Shown: one piece after another, positions 7,743-17,350 of the stretch
How positions within the stretch are numbered: the first letter of the stretch is position 1
Layout of the letters: the number at the start of each line of letters is the position of its first letter
Notes under the pieces: generated by a model
What the model was told of the DNA's origin: nothing
What the model saw: only the letters and a program-made list of their open reading frames with translations
Database searches by the model: none
Position numbers and translations under genes: made by a program
NCBI GenBank assembly: GCA_020201035.1
Contig: JAIVHO010000044.1
Coordinates: forward strand, 1-32,532
Origin: Bacteroidales bacterium
GTDB lineage: Bacteria > Bacteroidota > Bacteroidia > Bacteroidales > VadinHA17
Length of the DNA stretch: 32,532 bases
Direction of reading: 5' to 3'

Positions 7743-9779
7743 ATGAACAATCCTCTCCTTACATTACGGGATACACCGTTTGGAATTCCTCCATTTGATA
7801 AAATAAAGACAGAGCATCTTATACCTGCACTGAAAAGCGCCATTGAGAGTGCAAGGGAGAAGATCGCTGCAATTACCCTCTCAAAGGAGCTACCCGACTT
7901 CCACAATACGGTTGAAGCGCTGGAGTATTCAGGCAGAAGCGTATCAGAAATTGCTGCCCTTATCTTCAACCTCAATATGGCGGAGACAGACTCCCCGCTG
8001 CAAAAGGCAACGATGGAGGCTTCAGGCCTTCTGACACGTTTCTCCAATGAGATTACACTTAACAGGAAACTATTCCTCAGGTTAAAAAGCGTGGAGGAGA
8101 GCGGAAATGCTGACAGATACGGGTCGGCAGGATCACAATTGCTCAGAAAAAAGATAAGGGACTTTATCCTTGGCGGTGCCTCACTTACCGGAAAAAACAG
8201 GGAAAAGTATGAAAAGATCACTGAGGAGCTGTCGGCACTTTCGCTGCGCTTTGAAGAGAATCTCCTGGCCGCAACAAACGAATATGAACTGCACATCACT
8301 TCACCGGGTGATCTGGAAGGCCTGCCGGAATCTGTTACAGAGTCTGCAGAAGCGGAAGCTGAGGCAAGAGGTAAGACCGGCTGGGTATTTACCCTTCACC
8401 AGCCAAGCTATATGCCATTTATGCAGTATTCCGCGCGCCGGGATCTTAGAGAGGAACTCTTTATGGCTCATTCCACACGGGCATACAGGAATAAGAACGG
8501 GAATAACAATAGTGAGATTGTACGTGACATTGTCAATCTGAGACTTGAACTCGCCAACCTGCTGGGATATAAACGATATTCCGACATGGTTCTTGAAGAC
8601 CGGATGGCCGGATCAACCACGGGGGTAAGGGACTTTCTTGAACAACTTCTTGGAGCATCATCCGTGGCAGCACGCAGGGACATAGAGGAGGTGGCAGCCT
8701 TTGCAAAGGCGGGCGGGCACAGGGGTGATCTGGAGCGATACGACTGGCCCTTCTGGTCGGAGCGACTAAAAATGGATCGGTTCAGGATGGATGATGAGCT
8801 GCTACGACCATGGTTTCCGCTGGAGAGATGTGAAGAGGCTATCCTCTCCCTTGCCTCCGCTCTGTACGATATCAGATTCACGCACAGACCCGATATCCCG
8901 GCTTACCATAATGACGTAAAGGTATTTGAAGTAACCGAAGCCAGCGGTGATCACCTTGCTCTCCTTATGGTCGATTATCACCCCAGAAGCGGAAAAAGCG
9001 GAGGGGCATGGATGACCTCATTCAGGGAACAGCATCATTATAATGGCAGCGATATAAGACCAGTGATATCTGTTGTGGCAAACTTCACCAAGGCAACGGG
9101 TAAGCGTCCATCACTGCTTGCTCATAATGAACTGACAACGCTGATGCATGAATTTGGTCATGCGCTGCACGGGATATTCTCAAAAGTACCGTATGAAACA
9201 ATCTCCGGAACCAACGTATCAAGGGATTTCGTGGAGCTGCCTTCGCAACTAATGGAAAACTGGGCCTATGAGAGCAGCTGGCTCAACACATGGGCAAGAC
9301 ACTACCTTACCGGAGCATCACTGCCGGGGGAGTTGATGGACACCATCATGGAGATGAGGACCTTTAATGAGGGGTACGCCACGTTCAGGCAGCTAAGTTT
9401 CGGGCTTCTTGATATGGCGTGGCACACACTGGATAAACCATTTAACGGTGATATTGAAGAGTTCGAAACCAGGGCGATGGCACCGGCATCTCTCTTCAGG
9501 GATATAAAAGACACCTGTATGAGCTGCTCTTTCGGCCACCTCTTCTCAGGAGGCTATGCAGCCGGATACTACGGTTACAAATGGGCTGAAGTACTGGATG
9601 CTGATGCCTGGAGCCTGTTTGAGGAGCAGGGTATCACCAGCAAAAACAGTGCGGCACTCTTCAGGCAACAGATCCTTGAAAAAGGAGGGTCGGAAGAGGC
9701 TTCAACCCTTTACAGAAATTTCAGGGGACGGGAACCCTCAATAAAAGCGTTTCTCACCAGAAGCGGGTTTTCCCGCTGA
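7743..9779 (+). CDS. dcp: M3 family zinc metallopeptidase, peptidyl-dipeptidase Dcp type
   Basis: At 678 aa this is almost exactly the length of E. coli Dcp (681) and lacks a signal peptide, so it is cytosolic. The zinc motif HEFGH is at residues 469-473, within TTLMHEFGHALHGIF. The third ligand lies in the following DFVELPSQLMENW segment about 25 residues later. The C-terminal GYAAGYYGYKWAEVLDADAW is the substrate-binding tyrosine-rich signature of the M3A group. The long helical N-terminal half (residues 1-400) forms the channel that limits substrates to short peptides. The enzyme removes C-terminal dipeptides from oligopeptides, completing cytosolic peptide turnover. Distinguishing Dcp from oligopeptidase A by eye is not certain. 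It is preceded by a well-formed promoter, and its stop codon sits inside a hairpin overlapping the purL promoter. Confidence 0.92.
   Translation: MNNPLLTLRDTPFGIPPFDKIKTEHLIPALKSAIESAREKIAAITLSKELPDFHNTVEALEYSGRSVSEIAALIFNLNMAETDSPLQKATMEASGLLTRFSNEITLNRKLFLRLKSVEESGNADRYGSAGSQLLRKKIRDFILGGASLTGKNREKYEKITEELSALSLRFEENLLAATNEYELHITSPGDLEGLPESVTESAEAEAEARGKTGWVFTLHQPSYMPFMQYSARRDLREELFMAHSTRAYRNKNGNNNSEIVRDIVNLRLELANLLGYKRYSDMVLEDRMAGSTTGVRDFLEQLLGASSVAARRDIEEVAAFAKAGGHRGDLERYDWPFWSERLKMDRFRMDDELLRPWFPLERCEEAILSLASALYDIRFTHRPDIPAYHNDVKVFEVTEASGDHLALLMVDYHPRSGKSGGAWMTSFREQHHYNGSDIRPVISVVANFTKATGKRPSLLAHNELTTLMHEFGHALHGIFSKVPYETISGTNVSRDFVELPSQLMENWAYESSWLNTWARHYLTGASLPGELMDTIMEMRTFNEGYATFRQLSFGLLDMAWHTLDKPFNGDIEEFETRAMAPASLFRDIKDTCMSCSFGHLFSGGYAAGYYGYKWAEVLDADAWSLFEEQGITSKNSAALFRQQILEKGGSEEASTLYRNFRGREPSIKAFLTRSGFSR
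9762..9777. other. Perfect GC hairpin over the dcp stop codon
   Basis: AGCGGG (9762-9767), TTTT loop, CCCGCT (9772-9777). It overlaps the dcp TGA and its TTTT loop coincides with the -33 box of the purL promoter. It lacks a T-run directly downstream, so it is not a standard terminator, though it might slow or end transcription from dcp. Confidence 0.45.
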
Positions 9780-9798
9780 TATTATATTGCTATATTTG
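9768..9798 (+). promoter_or_regulatory. Bacteroidota-type promoter of purL
   Basis: TTTT at 9768-9771, exactly 19 bases, then TATATTTG at 9791-9798. The expected transcription start near 9805 leaves a leader of about 60 bases before ATG 9866. The promoter starts inside the end of dcp. Confidence 0.65.
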
Positions 9799-9865
9799 TA
9801 CTGCTGTCGGGTCAAAAACACCTACAGCCTATATATCTCTTTTTCAATACATTAAACACACAACA

Positions 9866-12800
9866 ATGCTTCTTTTCTTCGAGTCGCCTGACAACACTGT
9901 TATAGCAGCCGGATGCACCGGCAACTTAACCGTAACAGATATTGAAAAGCTGGAATGGCTTTTCGGTGGTAAACACCTCCCCTCAAAGGAGAGTATGCCT
10001 GGGTATTATACAGGACCCCGCAAGGAGATGATAACCCCCTGGAGCACTAATGCCGTTGAGATTACCAGGAATATGGCTATCGTGGGTATTTCCAGGATTG
10101 AAGAATTTTTTCCGGTAACCGGACCATCTGCAGAGTATGACAGGATGCTGCAGACCCTATATAATGGACTTGACCAGGACATTTTCACTACCGGTCGTAC
10201 CCCCGAGCCGGTAAAAGAGATAGATAATATCGCTGAGTACAATGATGATGAAGGCCTTGCCCTGAACAGCGAAGAGATAAACTACCTTGAAGAGCTTAGC
10301 AGTACTCTCGGACGAAAGCTTACTGATAGTGAGGTATTCGGCTTTTCGCAGGTTAACTCGGAACATTGCAGGCATAAAATTTTCAACGGTACATTTATCA
10401 TCGACGGGCAGGAGAAGAAGTCCACACTTTTCCAGCTGATAAAAAAGACTACCCTTACCAACAGGAATCATGTGGTTTCAGCATACAAGGATAACTGTGC
10501 CCTCACTTCAGGGCCGGTGATAGAGCAGTTTGCTCCGGTCCGACAGGACAGGTCAGACTATTTCATGGTTAAGGATTTTGAATCTGTTATATCCCTTAAG
10601 GCAGAGACACACAATTTCCCTACTACTGTTGAACCGTTCAATGGTGCGGCTACAGGCACCGGCGGGGAGATAAGGGATCGCATTGCAGGAGGAAAGGGAG
10701 CCCAGCCAATAGCAGGCACAGCGGTCTATATGACCGCATATCCCAGACCCGACGGAGACCGTCCGTGGGAGGAGGCTACCAAGCCACGTGATTGGCTCTA
10801 CCAGACACCCAAAGACATACTGATAAAAGCCTCTAACGGCGCCAGTGACTTCGGGAATAAATTTGGACAGCCTCTTATCTGCGGCTCGCTCTTTACCTTT
10901 GAACACTTTGAGGCAATGAAAAAATATGGTTATGACAAGGTAATCATGCTTGCAGGAGGAATTGGTTTTGGGAAAAGGGATCAGAGTGAAAAAGATATCC
11001 CTGAAAAGGGAGACCTCATAGTGCTGCTGGGCGGAGACAACTACCGTATAGGCATGGGCGGCGGTGCTGTATCGTCTGTTGAAACAGGCAAATACCAGAG
11101 CTCCATTGAGCTGAATGCCGTACAGCGTGCAAATCCCGAGATGCAGAAAAGGGTTTATAATGCCCTTAGGGCAATGACTGAATCGGATACCAATCCAATA
11201 GTTTCACTTCATGACCACGGTGCAGGCGGCCACCTGAACTGTCTGTCAGAGCTGGTAGAAGCAACCGGAGGAAAGATTGATATTAGCAAGCTGCCGGTCG
11301 GGGACCCTACACTCTCAGCCAGAGAACTGGTTGGCAATGAATCACAGGAGAGAATGGGGCTGGTAATCAGGGAGAAAGATATCAATACCTTAAAAGATAT
11401 TGCGGAAAGGGAGAGAGCACCCATATATGTTATTGGTGAGGTTACCGGTGACCACCAGTTCACCTTCTACCACCCTGTTACAGGTGAAAAACCAATAGAT
11501 ATGCAGCTCACATCCTTCTTTGGAAATCCTCCTCAGACAGTACTGAAAGACACAACCATTAAACCGGCCTTTGCACCTGTTACATGGGAATCAGGAAAGT
11601 TAAAGGAGTATGCTGCCCTGGTGATGCAGATTGAAGAAGTGGCATGCAAGGACTGGCTTACAAACAAGGTGGACAGGTCTGTTACCGGCAGGATAGCCAA
11701 GCAGCAGTGTGCCGGTGAACTGCAGCTGCCACTCAACAATCTGGGAGCCATCGCCCTTGACTATCGCGGCATTAAAGGTGTTGCAACGTCTATAGGTCAT
11801 GCACCTGCTGCCGCACTTGCTGACCCGGCCGCCGGATCCGTTCTCGCAATTGCTGAAGCACTCACAAATATTATATGGGCTCCTCTGTCGGACGGACTCA
11901 GAAGTATTTCCCTTTCAGCAAACTGGATGTGGCCATGCAGGAACAGCGGTGAGGATGCAAGGCTCTATAAGGCAGTGGAGGCGGCAAGTGACTTTGCCAT
12001 TGCTCTGGGTATTAATATCCCCACAGGGAAAGACTCCCTCTCCATGACACAGAAGTATGGAAATGACACGGTCTATTCACCCGGAACAGTGATTATTTCA
12101 GCTGCCGGTGAGATCAGCAATATCAGAAATATAGTGGAGCCGGTGATGGTAGTTGATTCAACAACTTCCCTGTTATATATAGACATGAGCAGCCATCCCC
12201 GCTCACTGGGAGGAAGCAGCCTTGCGCAGGTTCTGAACAGGGTGGGTGATAATACCCCTGACGTTGCCGATGCTGAATATTTTGCAGCTGTCTTCGGGGT
12301 AATACAGAGACTTATTACAGATGACAAGATACTGGCAGGACATGATATCTCTGCCGGCGGAATGCTGACAACCATTTTGGAGATGTGCTTCTCAAACATC
12401 TCGGGCGGTGTCTCAATTAATCTTACAGAAACAGGTGAAGAAGATATTATAAAGCTGCTTTTCAGTCAGAATCCCGGTATAGTCATCCAGGTTGAAGACG
12501 AAGATGAGATAGCTGAAATACTGCTCAGTGAAGGCATCTCCTATTGGTCAATAGGAAATCCTGTGGCGAAACGCTCTCTCTTTATCACACATGGTGAAAC
12601 AGAATATGAGCTACCCATAGATCATTACAGGGAGAAATGGTTCCACACATCATGGCTTTTTGACCGTATGCAATGCGGAGAAGAGCTGGCCCGTGAGAAA
12701 GCTGAAAACTATATGAAGCATCCCGTAAGATGGGATACCGGCAGCTTCCGGGGTGATGCCGAAGCTCTGGGATTAATCCACGGCAGAAAGACCACAACAG

Positions 12801-13573
12801 GTACCCGGGCTGCAATTATCAGGGAAAAAGGAGTTAACGGCGACCGCGAAATGGCCTATGCCCTGCACATGGCAGGCTTTGATGTGAAGGATGTTCACAT
12901 GACCGACCTGATAACCGGACGTGAAACACTTGAGGATATTAACCTTATTGTCTTCGTAGGAGGATTCTCAAATTCTGATGTTATGGGATCAGCAAAGGGA
13001 TGGGCCGGAGCATTTATGTACAATGATAAAGCGCGTATCGCCCTTGAAAATTTCTACAAAAGGGATGACACGCTCAGTCTGGGAGTATGCAACGGCTGTC
13101 AGCTGATGGCTGAACTGGGGGTTATCTACCCGGGACACCATGAGAAACCGAAGCTCAGGCACAACAGTTCAGGCAAGTTTGAATCAGGCTTCCTTACGGT
13201 AGAGGTAAAAGAGTCAAATTCAATTATGATGACCTCACTTGAGGGGATGAAACTTGGCATATGGGTGGCCCATGGTGAGGGCAAATTTGAACTTCCTCTG
13301 GAAGAGTCAGAATACAATATTCCGGTTAAATACCTCTATTCAACATATCCGGCCAACCCCAACGGCTCCGACTTCAACACTGCAGCCCTCTGCTCGGATG
13401 ATGGCAGGCACCTGGCTATTATGCCTCATCTTGAGAGAGCATTTATGCCCTGGCAATGTGCTTCATACCCCGAAGAGATGCGCAATAATGATGTTACACC
13501 CTGGATTACGGTATTTGTAAATGCAAAAAAATGGATTGAAGTGAAGACTGGTCAAATGAAGACCGGTGAATAG
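9866..13573 (+). CDS. purL: Phosphoribosylformylglycinamidine synthase, single-chain PurL
   Basis: The intact 1235-aa enzyme catalyses the fourth step of de novo purine synthesis: FGAR plus glutamine and ATP gives FGAM. It is the large single-chain form found in Proteobacteria and Bacteroidota (E. coli PurL is 1295 aa), not the split PurS/PurQ/PurL set. An N-terminal PurS-like part is followed by the FGAM synthase core. The core contains SQVNSEHCRHKIFNG (conserved linker/active-site His), the FESVISLKAETHNFPTTVEP metal/ATP-binding strand, GTGGEIRDR and a second repeat around GINIPTGKDSLSM. The C-terminal 260 residues are a class I glutaminase: LGVCNGCQLMAELG with nucleophile Cys1075, and MPHLERAF with the catalytic His and Glu. 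No frameshift is visible. It has its own promoter and reads alone; no other purine gene is in the window. Confidence 0.97.
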   Translation: MLLFFESPDNTVIAAGCTGNLTVTDIEKLEWLFGGKHLPSKESMPGYYTGPRKEMITPWSTNAVEITRNMAIVGISRIEEFFPVTGPSAEYDRMLQTLYNGLDQDIFTTGRTPEPVKEIDNIAEYNDDEGLALNSEEINYLEELSSTLGRKLTDSEVFGFSQVNSEHCRHKIFNGTFIIDGQEKKSTLFQLIKKTTLTNRNHVVSAYKDNCALTSGPVIEQFAPVRQDRSDYFMVKDFESVISLKAETHNFPTTVEPFNGAATGTGGEIRDRIAGGKGAQPIAGTAVYMTAYPRPDGDRPWEEATKPRDWLYQTPKDILIKASNGASDFGNKFGQPLICGSLFTFEHFEAMKKYGYDKVIMLAGGIGFGKRDQSEKDIPEKGDLIVLLGGDNYRIGMGGGAVSSVETGKYQSSIELNAVQRANPEMQKRVYNALRAMTESDTNPIVSLHDHGAGGHLNCLSELVEATGGKIDISKLPVGDPTLSARELVGNESQERMGLVIREKDINTLKDIAERERAPIYVIGEVTGDHQFTFYHPVTGEKPIDMQLTSFFGNPPQTVLKDTTIKPAFAPVTWESGKLKEYAALVMQIEEVACKDWLTNKVDRSVTGRIAKQQCAGELQLPLNNLGAIALDYRGIKGVATSIGHAPAAALADPAAGSVLAIAEALTNIIWAPLSDGLRSISLSANWMWPCRNSGEDARLYKAVEAASDFAIALGINIPTGKDSLSMTQKYGNDTVYSPGTVIISAAGEISNIRNIVEPVMVVDSTTSLLYIDMSSHPRSLGGSSLAQVLNRVGDNTPDVADAEYFAAVFGVIQRLITDDKILAGHDISAGGMLTTILEMCFSNISGGVSINLTETGEEDIIKLLFSQNPGIVIQVEDEDEIAEILLSEGISYWSIGNPVAKRSLFITHGETEYELPIDHYREKWFHTSWLFDRMQCGEELAREKAENYMKHPVRWDTGSFRGDAEALGLIHGRKTTTGTRAAIIREKGVNGDREMAYALHMAGFDVKDVHMTDLITGRETLEDINLIVFVGGFSNSDVMGSAKGWAGAFMYNDKARIALENFYKRDDTLSLGVCNGCQLMAELGVIYPGHHEKPKLRHNSSGKFESGFLTVEVKESNSIMMTSLEGMKLGIWVAHGEGKFELPLEESEYNIPVKYLYSTYPANPNGSDFNTAALCSDDGRHLAIMPHLERAFMPWQCASYPEEMRNNDVTPWITVFVNAKKWIEVKTGQMKTGE

Positions 13574-13608
13574 TTACATATCCCCTGACAGTTAATTTGA
13601 CGCCCTTA

Positions 13609-14157
13609 TCAGTTGGTAAGGGGTCTGAGAATCACATGATCCAGAATAGTACTGACCCCGTTATATCCTGACTCTCTTAAACCAACGGCCGGAAGCACCT
13701 TTTCACTTATCACCTGCAGGTTGTAATGGCCAGGATCCTCAACGTAGATTGAACCCAGTCGTGATTCAGCCCTGAAGAAAGGTCTATCCTGCGGATCCGG
13801 CTTTATCTCATTACCCACCGGCTGCCCCTGGAGCCTCTTATCGCCGAAATTTATAATAACCGGATTCCTATATTGTAAATTCATGGTATCACGTGTAAGA
13901 CTTGATAGCCATACCTCGTACCTACCAACACTGCTGATACTGAAATTCCACTCAGCAGTATTACGATCCGGATTATTCTCATCATTAAAAAGATATGCAT
14001 CCTTCAGGTTGAGCAGTAAAGATCCGTCACTCAACTCAACCACCTCGCTCACCGACTTATTTGAACCAGCCTCATCAAACCCTCCGTTCACGTTGCCGCA
14101 ACCCTGATTGATCATCAGTAACATTGCCACAATCACCCCCATAACTGTCTTTATCAT
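13609..14157 (-). CDS. Small lipoprotein of unknown function, predicted beta-sandwich
   Basis: I start at ATG 14157, giving 182 aa with a lipoprotein signal (MIKTVMGVIVAMLLMINQGC, lipidated Cys at residue 20); the longer in-frame reading from 14211 adds 18 residues before the signal. The mature part is rich in beta strands: LLLNLKDAYLF, WNFSISSVGRYEVWLSSLTR, NPVIINFGDKRL, SIYVEDPGHYNLQVISE. It resembles carbohydrate-binding-module or domain-of-glycosidase sandwiches (the GRYEVWL and PGHYNLQV strand pairs), but I do not recognise the family. It is exported and probably outer-membrane anchored. It follows the polytopic membrane protein gene on the same strand with about 135 bp between. An 8-bp inverted repeat lies in its leader. 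Confidence 0.7.
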   Translation of the reverse strand: MIKTVMGVIVAMLLMINQGCGNVNGGFDEAGSNKSVSEVVELSDGSLLLNLKDAYLFNDENNPDRNTAEWNFSISSVGRYEVWLSSLTRDTMNLQYRNPVIINFGDKRLQGQPVGNEIKPDPQDRPFFRAESRLGSIYVEDPGHYNLQVISEKVLPAVGLRESGYNGVSTILDHVILRPLTN

Positions 14158-14177
14158 TTTTATATATTGTTTTATAT

Positions 14178-14230
14178 CTGTAAACGCAAAATAGCAACCT
14201 AAATTGTACAAAAACCGTACCTGTTTACAG
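14178..14230. repeat. Inverted repeat in the leader of the small lipoprotein gene
   Basis: CTGTAAAC (14178-14185) and GTTTACAG (14223-14230) are perfect 8-bp arms with 37 bases between. The right arm is also part of a self-palindrome CTGTTTACAG at 14221-14230. Given its place just upstream of the gene (which reads leftward), it may be a paired operator or a leader stem. Confidence 0.35.
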
Positions 14231-14292
14231 AATTCCTGAATCTATTTGCTTTTCTCATCGCCCGCGGCGCGGATTGACCTGTGAAGCTAAAT

Positions 14293-15150
14293 TTACCCCA
14301 TGGTATAGAGGGATGTGATGCCTCCGTACCTGAATGTTCTCATAAATATTCTGAGGATAAGCAAGACACTTGTAAGAAGAAACAGCAGGAACAATCCGCC
14401 ACCTGTTTCCGGTTGAAATCCTGAGGTTAAGGTAACGCCGCCCCAGGTAAGAAGTGCCTGAAGTGCCACTGCAAACAGTATAAAAAGGAATGAGGTAAAA
14501 AATGTGGTAAATGTGGCTCTGAAGCCATATCCCAGAGCTCTGAAAACCCTCTTTTTATCTGCTGCTGCAAGCCATGCCCTTGCATAATCTGCCACCAGCA
14601 ACCAAATCAGAAGCACCGCCATAAAAACGTATCTTAATATTTCTGATATCTTCATTACAAGCTCCTCGTTGAGTGATCCTCCGCCCTGAAGTATAAAGGC
14701 TGGTGCGGCCAGCAACAGAAGGGCACTGATTATTATAAGTCCGGTCACCATCAGTGTAACCCAGAGATAGGGAAAAAATAGTTGTGCTGAGGCTTTAAAA
14801 AAATCCCCGATAGTAACTCCGCAACTGTTGGCACGCAAGGTGTCAAAAAGTCCGCCCGACAGGAAAACTCCCAGAAGCCATACAACACCGATAAGTGCAA
14901 GGAGTCCGATCATAAAACCGGTAAAGGGACCTGACAGCTCAGGCATTAAATCGAGCCAGTAGGCAAGGTCTGTTCCTCCCTTAAGCAGATCCGGTGCCAT
15001 ACTGTTACCTGCCTCATTCACCAGCAGGTTACGGAAAGGCACAATCAGAAGGGATATTGCCAGAGTGTTAATCAGCCATACTACCAGAATCTGTTTTGAT
15101 GCCCTGGCACTTCTTTGGAAACCTGATGTTATTGCTTTGATAATCTTCAT
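14293..15150 (-). CDS. Polytopic inner-membrane protein of unknown function
   Basis: The 285-aa protein has about six hydrophobic segments: around 20-42 (ILVVWLINTLAISLLIVPF), 75-100 (FTGFMIGLLALIGVVWLLGV), 120-155, 170-190 (YVFMAVLLIWLLVADYA), 210-235 (FFTSFLFILFAVALQALL) and 250-270 (GLFLLFLLTSVLLILRIF). Between them lie short amphipathic stretches, including AWLAADKKRVFRALGYGFRA. It has no charged residues inside membrane segments, no transporter signature and no catalytic motif I know. Gene order suggests a small unit with the downstream lipoprotein. The 108-bp gap to the M1 peptidase gene holds a CCCGG/CCGGG hairpin near 15225-15243. Confidence 0.7.
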   Translation of the reverse strand: MKIIKAITSGFQRSARASKQILVVWLINTLAISLLIVPFRNLLVNEAGNSMAPDLLKGGTDLAYWLDLMPELSGPFTGFMIGLLALIGVVWLLGVFLSGGLFDTLRANSCGVTIGDFFKASAQLFFPYLWVTLMVTGLIIISALLLLAAPAFILQGGGSLNEELVMKISEILRYVFMAVLLIWLLVADYARAWLAAADKKRVFRALGYGFRATFTTFFTSFLFILFAVALQALLTWGGVTLTSGFQPETGGGLFLLFLLTSVLLILRIFMRTFRYGGITSLYTMG

Positions 15151-15258
15151 AATATCATTTTTAAAAACCGATCACCGTTGATTTAATCCCGTTCCTATAG
15201 TCAGGACGGCCCCATGTGCCATTCCCGGAGTATCAGACCGGGACCTGCAAAATAACTT

Positions 15259-17235
15259 TTAAATTGTAAGCAACTGTGTAAAGAGGTGAATCAATGCGGC
15301 CATTTTACGAACCGATCTTCTTACAGGAACATGATCCGGCTCCGTGGTCATTGAATTATTGCTTATGTCTGTATCCATCAATATCTTCATCTCCGGATCG
15401 ATTCGGGCAGATGTAATCTTTGCTGCTCCGTGAAATTCAAGATCAGAATATCTTGACTTGCCGTCCCACTCTCTGGTCACGGTTGTACCGTCATCAAACC
15501 ATACCATGATCTCCAGAGGTACCATTACTTCTCCCATCCGCTCGAGGCGAACCGTTGAATAGTAAAGAGTATCAGCCTTATCCTTAACCTCCTGAACAAC
15601 CATGCCGGAGTCACTCTGCATCACTCCCCTGAAGGATCGTCCTTTATGATTGGTTATTCCGGCTATACGGTAATCACAATCACCTGTTCCGTAGAGAGTC
15701 TGGTCAAAAAACCAGTCCATGCCGTCAGGAAAGCTGTTAGCCAGCAATCTCTTTACAACCTCATTGGTAACATCAACAAAATCCCTGCCTGTGGGATGAC
15801 TGAATCCCCATCGCCTGTAATACTCCCTGAACACCTCATCCATCACCGGTGTTCCTATGATGCCCTCAAGAGTATTTAGCCACACCGCTGCCTTTGCGTA
15901 AGACATCATGCCGTATGATCCGTGAGGGTATTCCCATGATGAAGGGGTGTTGTCTGTCACAAATCTCATAGGGGACTTTACATATCGCAGCCTCTGCATC
16001 ATTTTGTCGCTCAGCCAGAAGAGTGGGTGATTAACAAGGCCTTTGTCAGGTCCCCAGTAGTGATCCATTATTCTTGTCTCCCAGTAGGTGTTTATTCCCT
16101 CATCAACCCAGGGCTCCTCAAATTCATTACTTGCCAGTATTCCCATAAAATAGGCATGACCAAACTCGTGTACTGTCACCATCTCAGGCATATGGATCCA
16201 TTCAGGTATGCCTGTCATCGAAGAAGAGGTGAATATTGTAGTATACTCCATCCCGCCGGCTCCTCCACCTATGGCGGGAGGATCAACGAAGGTGAGGTGT
16301 GGCCACGGGTATGGCCCCACTCTTTCATCAAGGTACTCCAGTGCATTTTTTACTGCCTGCATCTGCCTTTCAACCTGGTCTTCACGACCCGGAGGATAGA
16401 GAAATCTTATCGCAACATGCTCCCATGTATCGTCTGCCACCTGGTAGTCGGGCCAGGCTGTCCATGCAAAATCAACGATATCTTCGGCCCGCCATGATAT
16501 AACCTTCAGGGAGTCGCCCATCTCCTGCTCATCAATCAGCATACCGCCGCTGCCGGCAACATATTCTGCAGGAAGGGTCACATTTACATTATATACGCTG
16601 TGGTTGGCGTAGAATTCGGAGTTGTTATGAAACTGATGACAGTTCCATCCGTCAGTTTCCAAACCACCCATACCCCGGTTTTCATAGACACCAAATTTGG
16701 GGAACCATTGTGCCACAAAGAAAAAGTTACCCGTGAATCCGGTTCGCCGGATCGTGGAGGGCAGTTTGGATACAAATTCAATATTGAGCCAGAGGGTGTC
16801 TCCCGGTTGTACCGGTTCACTAAGGGGAACCCTCAGCACAGTCATGTCATGCTCATTACCGTCATCAGGCTGGATATACTCCATCCTTCCAATCAGGTCC
16901 TCCCCCCTGCTGTCAGAAAGGGAGAGGATATCTACATAACCATAATCAATCTCACGGAGCCCGGGTCCGCCACCTGAACTCAGGTAAAATGTCGATTTGT
17001 TGCTCCGGAAAGCATTCAGGTACAAATGCATCTGAACATCGGGCACCTCACCTGGTGAATCATTTACCCACATTGCCTCCATTGAGGCATGAATGGTTTT
17101 GGCATCAGCATTAAGCCTTGCATCGATATTATAGGCTGTCAACCTGCTGCTAAGGGGTTCATCAAGCACCACCTGGCCATTTATACAGCTACTCCAGATG
17201 ATTACTATTACAATCAGACTAATTCTGTAAATCAT
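15259..17235 (-). CDS. Exported M1 family zinc metallopeptidase (gluzincin)
   Basis: The 658-aa protein begins with a 20-residue hydrophobic signal ending SSCINGQ, either a loose lipobox or a signal peptidase I site. The N-terminal part (about 25-270) is the beta-saddle domain of M1 enzymes. The catalytic core has GGGAGGMEYTT, the M1 exopeptidase loop (a variant of GAMEN), then HEFGH at residues 356-360 and the third zinc ligand Glu379 in WVDEGINTYWE. A catalytic Tyr probably lies in the following helical domain. The family removes N-terminal residues from peptides; in Bacteroidota such secreted forms help use peptides outside the inner membrane. A clear promoter (17290-17320) lies upstream, so it is transcribed separately from the sulfur locus just above it. 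Confidence 0.9.
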   Translation of the reverse strand: MIYRISLIVIVIIWSSCINGQVVLDEPLSSRLTAYNIDARLNADAKTIHASMEAMWVNDSPGEVPDVQMHLYLNAFRSNKSTFYLSSGGGPGLREIDYGYVDILSLSDSRGEDLIGRMEYIQPDDGNEHDMTVLRVPLSEPVQPGDTLWLNIEFVSKLPSTIRRTGFTGNFFFVAQWFPKFGVYENRGMGGLETDGWNCHQFHNNSEFYANHSVYNVNVTLPAEYVAGSGGMLIDEQEMGDSLKVISWRAEDIVDFAWTAWPDYQVADDTWEHVAIRFLYPPGREDQVERQMQAVKNALEYLDERVGPYPWPHLTFVDPPAIGGGAGGMEYTTIFTSSSMTGIPEWIHMPEMVTVHEFGHAYFMGILASNEFEEPWVDEGINTYWETRIMDHYWGPDKGLVNHPLFWLSDKMMQRLRYVKSPMRFVTDNTPSSWEYPHGSYGMMSYAKAAVWLNTLEGIIGTPVMDEVFREYYRRWGFSHPTGRDFVDVTNEVVKRLLANSFPDGMDWFFDQTLYGTGDCDYRIAGITNHKGRSFRGVMQSDSGMVVQEVKDKADTLYYSTVRLERMGEVMVPLEIMVWFDDGTTVTREWDGKSRYSDLEFHGAAKITSARIDPEMKILMDTDISNNSMTTEPDHVPVRRSVRKMAALIHLFTQLLTI

Positions 17236-17289
17236 TTCGTTGCACTTTAATTGACATGTACCTGAACAGAAGGTCCGGGTTCAGAAGAA

Positions 17290-17320
17290 TAAAAGTAACC
17301 AATAAAATGATTAATGGAAA
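17290..17320 (-). promoter_or_regulatory. Bacteroidota-type promoter of the M1 peptidase
   Basis: On the minus strand: TTTC (17320-17317), 19 bases, then TACTTTTA (17297-17290), seven of eight positions of TTTG/TAnnTTTG-type boxes respected. The ATG at 17235 follows after about 50 bases. Confidence 0.55.
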
Positions 17321-17350
17321 TTAATGTGAGTTGTTTAACAAAGGGAGACC

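Noticed and set aside
13603-13622. CCCTTA/TAAGGG hairpin between purL and the small lipoprotein gene as a terminator
   Set aside because: The 6-bp stem has an 8-base loop and no T-run on either strand, and it overlaps the coding end of the lipoprotein gene.
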